Assembly (NCBI GenBank): GCA_016098155.1
Contig: JAAAJB010000427.1
Coordinates: forward strand, 1-31,476
Direction of reading: 5' to 3'
DNA length: 31,476 nucleotides
Source of the DNA: Actinomortierella ambigua
Taxonomy: Eukaryota; Mortierellomycota; Mortierellomycetes; Mortierellales; Mortierellaceae
Each line of letters opens with the position of its first letter. Position 1 is the first letter of the stretch. The position numbers and the translations under genes were made by a program. Below, piece after piece: positions 27,414 through 31,476 of this stretch. The notes under the pieces were generated by a model that was given only the letters and a program-made list of their open reading frames with translations, made no database searches and was not told where the DNA came from.

Positions 27414-28670
27414 AAAAGAGGACAGCTTTTGCTCAAAAAAATCTGATAACGAATATGGAACTTTGTTCAGAGGGGGGTTTCTCTGCTCCACACGATTCAT
27501 GGAAGGTACATTCAATCTTATCCCCAATCCCCAATCGAAAATAAATATTAATATTATTAGCCACCCAATGACCAGTGCAGCCCCGAGTACCAGGATGCAT
27601 TGTCTCACGGGGTCGTGGAGTTGGGCTCATCCCAGAGTCAATGGCCGCCACCAAACCGGCGCAGTGAGCAAAGTTTGGTGATCTTAGATGTGGGAACTTA
27701 TTGCATTGTACACTGCCATGTAAGAGGCAGGAGAACCATTCAATTGGCCGCTCTGTTAAGATCTTCATGTGGGAAACCAAGACAGAGGCTTCGGCCAAGT
27801 GGTAGGTCACGTCGTTTTCTGTGTATTCGATGGGTTCGATTCTTAGGTCCGAACGCCTTTGTCAGACCTTGGGTCGAGTGAGGTGTTCTGTGTCACTGGT
27901 GCCTTTGCGCGCGATGTTGCGGATGTAAATTCGTTTGTTATCGATGGTTTTGTCCTTTAGGACAGTAGCTCTGTTCGGGCGACCAGTCAGCATAATATCC
28001 TGTTGAAGTGCTGTCTAGTGGTGGGAGCCCTCGTAGAAGATGACCTCATATGAACTATAAGTAATCTTATCTAGAGCAATTCGGTATCATGCGGGCCACC
28101 AAGGCTGCACTAAGCTGCTGTGAAAGAGTCTGAGCAAATTGGCGGGGATTGAGCTGGGCGGGCGGGTCACTGAAGCGAAGTGCATTCTTGCTTTAGGTTT
28201 GGAGTATGGAGGTGGGAGCAGCACACTGGCCAAGGATCTCATAGATGTAATTAAAGGTCTTTAAGCGATCGTACCAACTGACCCGTTGATGAGTCTTCGG
28301 CGATATAGGAGCCCTTCTTCGCGCTGGAGAGAGGGGTTTCTAGGGGTTTCCCACTGGGTGATGTGTGGTTCGTGAGAAAAAAAGGGGGAGTTTTCCGCTC
28401 GTACGGTGTGCTAAAGGAGTGGTCCACGCGGCCATGACGCTTCATGTCCACGACACCCGAGCTACAGAGAGAGAGAGAGAGAACCGAAAGATCCACAAGG
28501 TTCAACACCCATAAGATACATTATATTGATGAAGGTGATATGAGAAATCCTGGCTATGCTTACTGCAACTGTTGCATGCTCTTATAGACCGCTCCCGCAG
28601 TTTGGAAAAAAATTGTATGTATATGACTAAAAAGGTGTGGTTGTGGATAAGGGTTTGATACAGAAAATAT
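27414..28670. other. Interval without a recognised gene
   Basis: It begins with the 3' flank of F-box B. Plus and minus frames of 70-125 codons overlap one another and carry no motif. A tRNA-like B-box at about 27833-27842 is discussed and rejected. A GA repeat lies at about 28467-28482. The right end is the 3' flank of the lysozyme gene. Confidence 0.4.
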
Positions 28671-29231
28671 TTACTGGCAAATAGGGAAAGCTTGACGGCC
28701 AGATGGTGTCTGGAAGTGCTTCACCTCAGCTGCTCGGCGACGCACCAAGCCAGGAAGAACTTTTCCTCCACCTCTGTTCCACTTAGGAAGCTCCTGAGCA
28801 GCCACGGCGTTCGGAGCTTCCCCAGCATTGAGCCTCTTGACTAGCGAAGAACCTTTAGCATTATTGCACCCCACATTAAAGGCCCATGCAGCTAAAGCAC
28901 CCCACTGATTGTCATTAAGTATGACTTTGCTGTCAATGTACGAATTCAAGCAGGTTGTGAATGTCTGAATGTCCTGACGAAGCAAGGCGTCGGCGTCGGT
29001 CGTTGTCAGTGGGAACTTGAACGGAACATCAGTGCATCCCTTTTGCTTGCACAAGTGACCATATCCAACAGTGGGCAGGCCAATGGGATCAGGCCTTGGC
29101 GAAGGTACAAATCCCTCGAATCCCTTGACTAGATCCAAGGTTGCCTGATTGACACCCGAGCAACCAATGCCATGGCAACCCGACAAAAGCGTAAATGCAA
29201 CTGTGAGTGCAAAAATGGGTGCACGCATCAT
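28671..29231 (-). CDS. Secreted GH24 (phage-type) lysozyme, 186 aa
   Basis: Cleaves the N-acetylmuramic acid to N-acetylglucosamine bond of bacterial peptidoglycan. Residues 1-20 are a signal peptide (MMRAPIFALTVAFTLLSGCH), so it is exported. The catalytic triad matches T4 lysozyme spacing exactly: Glu39 in KGFEGF, Asp48 nine residues on, and Thr54 in GLPTVGYGH. Later family motifs are LNDNQWGAL…WAFNVGC and W.RGGG.VLPGLVRRR.AE. Six cysteines remain after the signal peptide (24, 61, 66, 94, 122, 185), enough for three disulfides, as expected for the fungal secreted form. There is no wall-binding module. Two ATGs start the frame; both leave the signal peptide intact. Two leader introns and a TATA box precede it. 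It may serve defence against bacteria or feeding on them. Confidence 0.95.
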   Translation of the reverse strand: MMRAPIFALTVAFTLLSGCHGIGCSGVNQATLDLVKGFEGFVPSPRPDPIGLPTVGYGHLCKQKGCTDVPFKFPLTTTDADALLRQDIQTFTTCLNSYIDSKVILNDNQWGALAAWAFNVGCNNAKGSSLVKRLNAGEAPNAVAAQELPKWNRGGGKVLPGLVRRRAAEVKHFQTPSGRQAFPICQ

Positions 29232-29237
29232 GACGAT

Positions 29238-29335
29238 CTAACTCAAATCAAAAATGCATATTGGATGAGACAAAAGCCAAGACCATATAAAGAAGGCTGT
29301 AACGACATACGACAACAATCGAGGACGATTCCTAC
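29238..29335 (-). other. Predicted 5'UTR intron 2 of the lysozyme gene
   Basis: On the minus strand ACAAG/GTAGGA is the donor and TTGAGTTAG the acceptor, six bases before the ATG pair. A 54-bp leader exon (29336-29389) without any ATG lies upstream of it. Confidence 0.55.
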
Positions 29336-29389
29336 CTTGTTTGCAGGCGGGAAGTACTCAGAAATGTAGAGGGATGGGATGTGACTCGC

Positions 29390-29486
29390 CTAAGGTGAGA
29401 GACGTCTGGAGAATATGATTTTATGAGATTTGTATGCTGTAGGCTGGGACAGATGGCAACGACGGATGTAAGCGCGAATGACTTAC
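29390..29486 (-). other. Predicted 5'UTR intron 1 of the lysozyme gene
   Basis: The minus-strand donor CAAT/GTAAGT is a perfect consensus and the acceptor is CTCACCTTAG. It is 97 bp long, similar to intron 2 (98 bp). The first leader exon begins shortly after the TATA box at 29540-29547. Confidence 0.55.
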
Positions 29487-29539
29487 ATTGATTTTAGGCG
29501 AAATGGAGTGCTGAGGAGCAAGCTTGGAAGATAGAGCCC

Positions 29540-29547
29540 TATTTATA
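29540..29547 (-). promoter_or_regulatory. TATA box of the lysozyme gene
   Basis: The minus strand reads TATAAATA followed by GGGC, about 60 bp before the first leader-intron donor. It contains the same ATAAATAG 8-mer as the promoters of small paralogs 2 and 3. Confidence 0.5.
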
Positions 29548-30399
29548 ATGAGAACCACTTGGCTGTGTGAAGAACCCAGTGTCAGCACCTGCCTTTTTTG
29601 GATTTCAATGCCTCCTGGTTAATCTCATTCTTGATTTATACGACCATCTAGATCATGTCTATACTTCTCCCGATTTCGTCAAAATAGCATCCCTGGATCT
29701 GCTTTTTTCTCACTCCTTGGACTTTCTCGTTCTTGGCTCTGTATGTGTTGTCTCCTTGATTTTTTTCCCTCTGTGGCTATCACTCGTGTATCCTCAATTA
29801 GCCCATTAACCTCTGATCGTTTTCTCTCTCCTTGATATTCCCCTCCTTGGTCTCCATTGACTCTTTCTCATTCATGGCCTCATTTTCTCTCTTCTAAAAT
29901 TCTTCATGCCTGGTTCAAATGAGACTGGTGACAAATTTCGAATATTGGTAGGGATAAATCCATAGTTGTCGACTTTTAAGCAATGTGGTATTAGATGCAC
30001 GATCTGCTTGAGATTCAAAGGGCAATGTCTAATTCGTACTCGCAGGTACCATTCTAATTGATAGCCTTAATTTTTCACTAGGCGATTCGTGTAGGTTTGT
30101 TGAGCCTGGCCACACCGAGAAATAGGCATGGTCAGAAAAGGACTTACAGTGTGTTTCGTCATATCTTTCTCTCCTAACCCCTTTACCACCGTGACTATCC
30201 GTCGTGATCAGCCTACTGGCATGCGGCCAAAAGCTCAAATCGCCAATGAAATGAGCACAAAGTCCCATATTACTACCTCTGTCAGTTTCAATGAGAAGGT
30301 CTCCCTGCGTATTGCGCTGTCATGGGTGCTAGGAGTGTGCTAAGGCGTACCACCGGTTCGCTTCAGCTGCAAGAGCTCTTCTCTCCCTCCAAGGACCAT
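29548..30399. other. Interval without a recognised gene
   Basis: No gene is supported. The 29580-29900 part is rich in T and C with CTCCTTG-like phrases repeated loosely (CTCCTTGG, CTCCTTGA, CTCCTTGATT). A plus-strand hydrophobic frame at 29567-29809 arises from that composition and lacks gene signals. The LINE remnant probably begins near the right edge. Confidence 0.4.
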
Positions 30400-31136
30400 A
30401 TCACCTTCGGCAGAGGATGCAAGTACACCTACACCGGCGATTATTCAGACAGAACCAACTGACCCAGCTATACACCAGCACGCAGGATTGCGCGAGATGG
30501 TCACATCGATTCAAGAAGATGCACGGAATGCTCCCGACACTCAAGACGATGAGGGAATAGAGACTAGATCTGTACCCAGAAGACCACCGCCGAGCATGCG
30601 CGGGTATCGGGGTGGAGGAGCCAGGATCGCAGGGACACTTGTGGGACTGTAGGGTGACGGCGGAGGACCAACAACGCATATGGTGGGACGCCATTGCCAC
30701 CACTGTATCTTCGGTCAGAGGAAGGCGCTCCGGGAGAAGAATGAGTGGTACATGCTAGAAAGCGGCAGCAGTAGTAGCTGTACGAGACTTCCATGACGCA
30801 GAACCCACATTCAAGGCTGAGGAAGCGGATACAGTCATCTACTGGCTGTCAGATGAAGCTCACAGTGTGAGCATTGTGTTTCCAGCACTGTACAGACCAC
30901 CGAGCCAAGACCTTCCATATCCAACTGCACTCCACCGCAGGGCCACCACACAACCCGACAGACCGCATCGCATATGGCCGCAAAATTAGTAAGCTCAATC
31001 GAGGATGGTGGACGTGACATCTCGTGGAATGCTCATTGCAAGCGAACTGTTTAATGGGAAAAGGTGACGGGTATCACTGCTGTAGGCAAGAAAAAGCGCT
31101 CTGGCTGGCGATCCAAGCCACTCTGGGAGCAGTACT
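30400..31136 (+). mobile_element. Decayed LINE (non-LTR retrotransposon) ORF2 3' end
   Basis: With stops ignored, one plus frame reads NQLTQLYTS…RWSHRFKKMHGMLPTLKTM, then LDLYPEDHRRACA and HLWDCRVTAEDQQRIWWDAI. This is the typical order after a LINE reverse transcriptase: a W..RFK.LH..LPT segment, then a Cys/His knuckle ending H(L)W.C. Downstream, in one frame but after degraded sequence, comes SSIEDGGRDISWNAHCKRTV, then a stop, then WEKVTGI…GKKKRSG. This resembles the conserved C-terminal tail of Mucoromycota LINE proteins (GR..IW..RC..TV.WEK). At least three stops and some frameshifts are present. The polymerase core is absent and no poly(A) tail is visible. Confidence 0.65.
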
Positions 31137-31476
31137 GATCCTGTCATCTCGACCAGGTCGCAGAGCGTTGAAGACGACGCTCTCATTAGAGCCAGGATGT
31201 TATGGAACGTCTCGGCCAAGCACCTTCTCTTATATAATGTAAACGATGATTAGTAGTTTTGATCAATCGCCGCTCTAGAGGCGGGACAGGTCGCTTGGTG
31301 ATAGTCCGGGGTCTCTCAGGTGGCTACCGGTAGAAGCGTCAAACTGAGCGGGTGTTGTACTGCGGAAGAACTGGACGCACTACGAAGATGCGCCTCTAAA
31401 TTGGACCATTTTTTGCTGATGCGCACCATTTGGAACCGGTTTCTTGACGAAAAGAAAGGGAGTGGAAAGGAATGTG
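31137..31476. other. Right edge of the window
   Basis: Sequence after the LINE tail. Traces such as a VEDDALIRARMLWNVSAKHLL reading near 31168-31230 may continue the element or be an unrelated fragment. No gene can be called before the window ends. Confidence 0.35.

Noticed and set aside
27790..27855. Possible tRNA or tRNA-derived element (GCCAAGTGGTAGG, then GGGTTCGATTC)
   Set aside because: A-box and B-box-like sequences have about the right spacing, but the anticodon arm does not pair, the T stem has one mismatch and two G-U pairs, and the acceptor halves overlap the D stem. At most a decayed tRNA-like relic.

Overview
This looks like nuclear DNA of an early-diverging filamentous fungus. 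Mortierellomycotina / Mucoromycota in the broad sense is my best guess, made from gene style and not from any search. The support is: GT-AG introns of about 80-215 bp, TATA-like boxes and 5'UTR introns; four divergent F-box genes of the kind expanded in Mortierella relatives; a secreted chitinase and a fungal-type GH24 lysozyme; and decayed DIRS, Ty3, LINE and PIF1/Helitron-type elements. Nothing suggests an organelle or a bacterium.

Layout. 1-5335 is gene-poor: one small TATA-driven candidate gene (1593-1859), then a graveyard of transposon pieces. These are a DIRS-type reverse transcriptase joined to a Ty3-type RNase H (about 2230-3600), and a PIF1/Helitron-type helicase C-terminus (about 4770-5335) placed just after the 5' end of a small spliced gene. 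5913-8030 (minus) is a two-exon secreted GH18 chitinase with two C-terminal CBM5/12 modules. A 4-kb stretch without a recognisable gene follows, with a 36-bp minisatellite. 12186-15644 (minus) holds two head-to-tail F-box paralogs of one subfamily. 15645-19415 is repeat-rich: a broken coiled-coil ORF, a perfect 20-bp inverted repeat, long A and T tracts and a 23-bp tandem repeat.

19416-27413 (all plus strand) is the most interesting block. Two F-box paralogs of a second subfamily bracket three tandem paralogs of a small cytosolic-looking protein family (188-209 aa) that I do not recognise. The three share a near-N-terminal block (…A.IR..F…ANQ.DGLA.IL.Y.Q.K.GFTVGS) and a C-terminal block (W.V.R..MA..ADWLV…K.S…W..RIT), separated by a fast-changing linker. 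Copies 2 and 3 also share an ATAAATAG promoter box and a 5'UTR intron whose AG abuts the start codon.

28671-29231 (minus) is a secreted GH24 lysozyme with two predicted 5'UTR introns. 30400-31136 (plus) is a decayed LINE 3' end.

Working together: the chitinase and lysozyme are both exported wall hydrolases, for chitin and peptidoglycan respectively. The F-box genes would supply substrate receptors for SCF ubiquitin ligases. The role of the small-protein trio is unknown; its position between F-box paralogs is the main clue.
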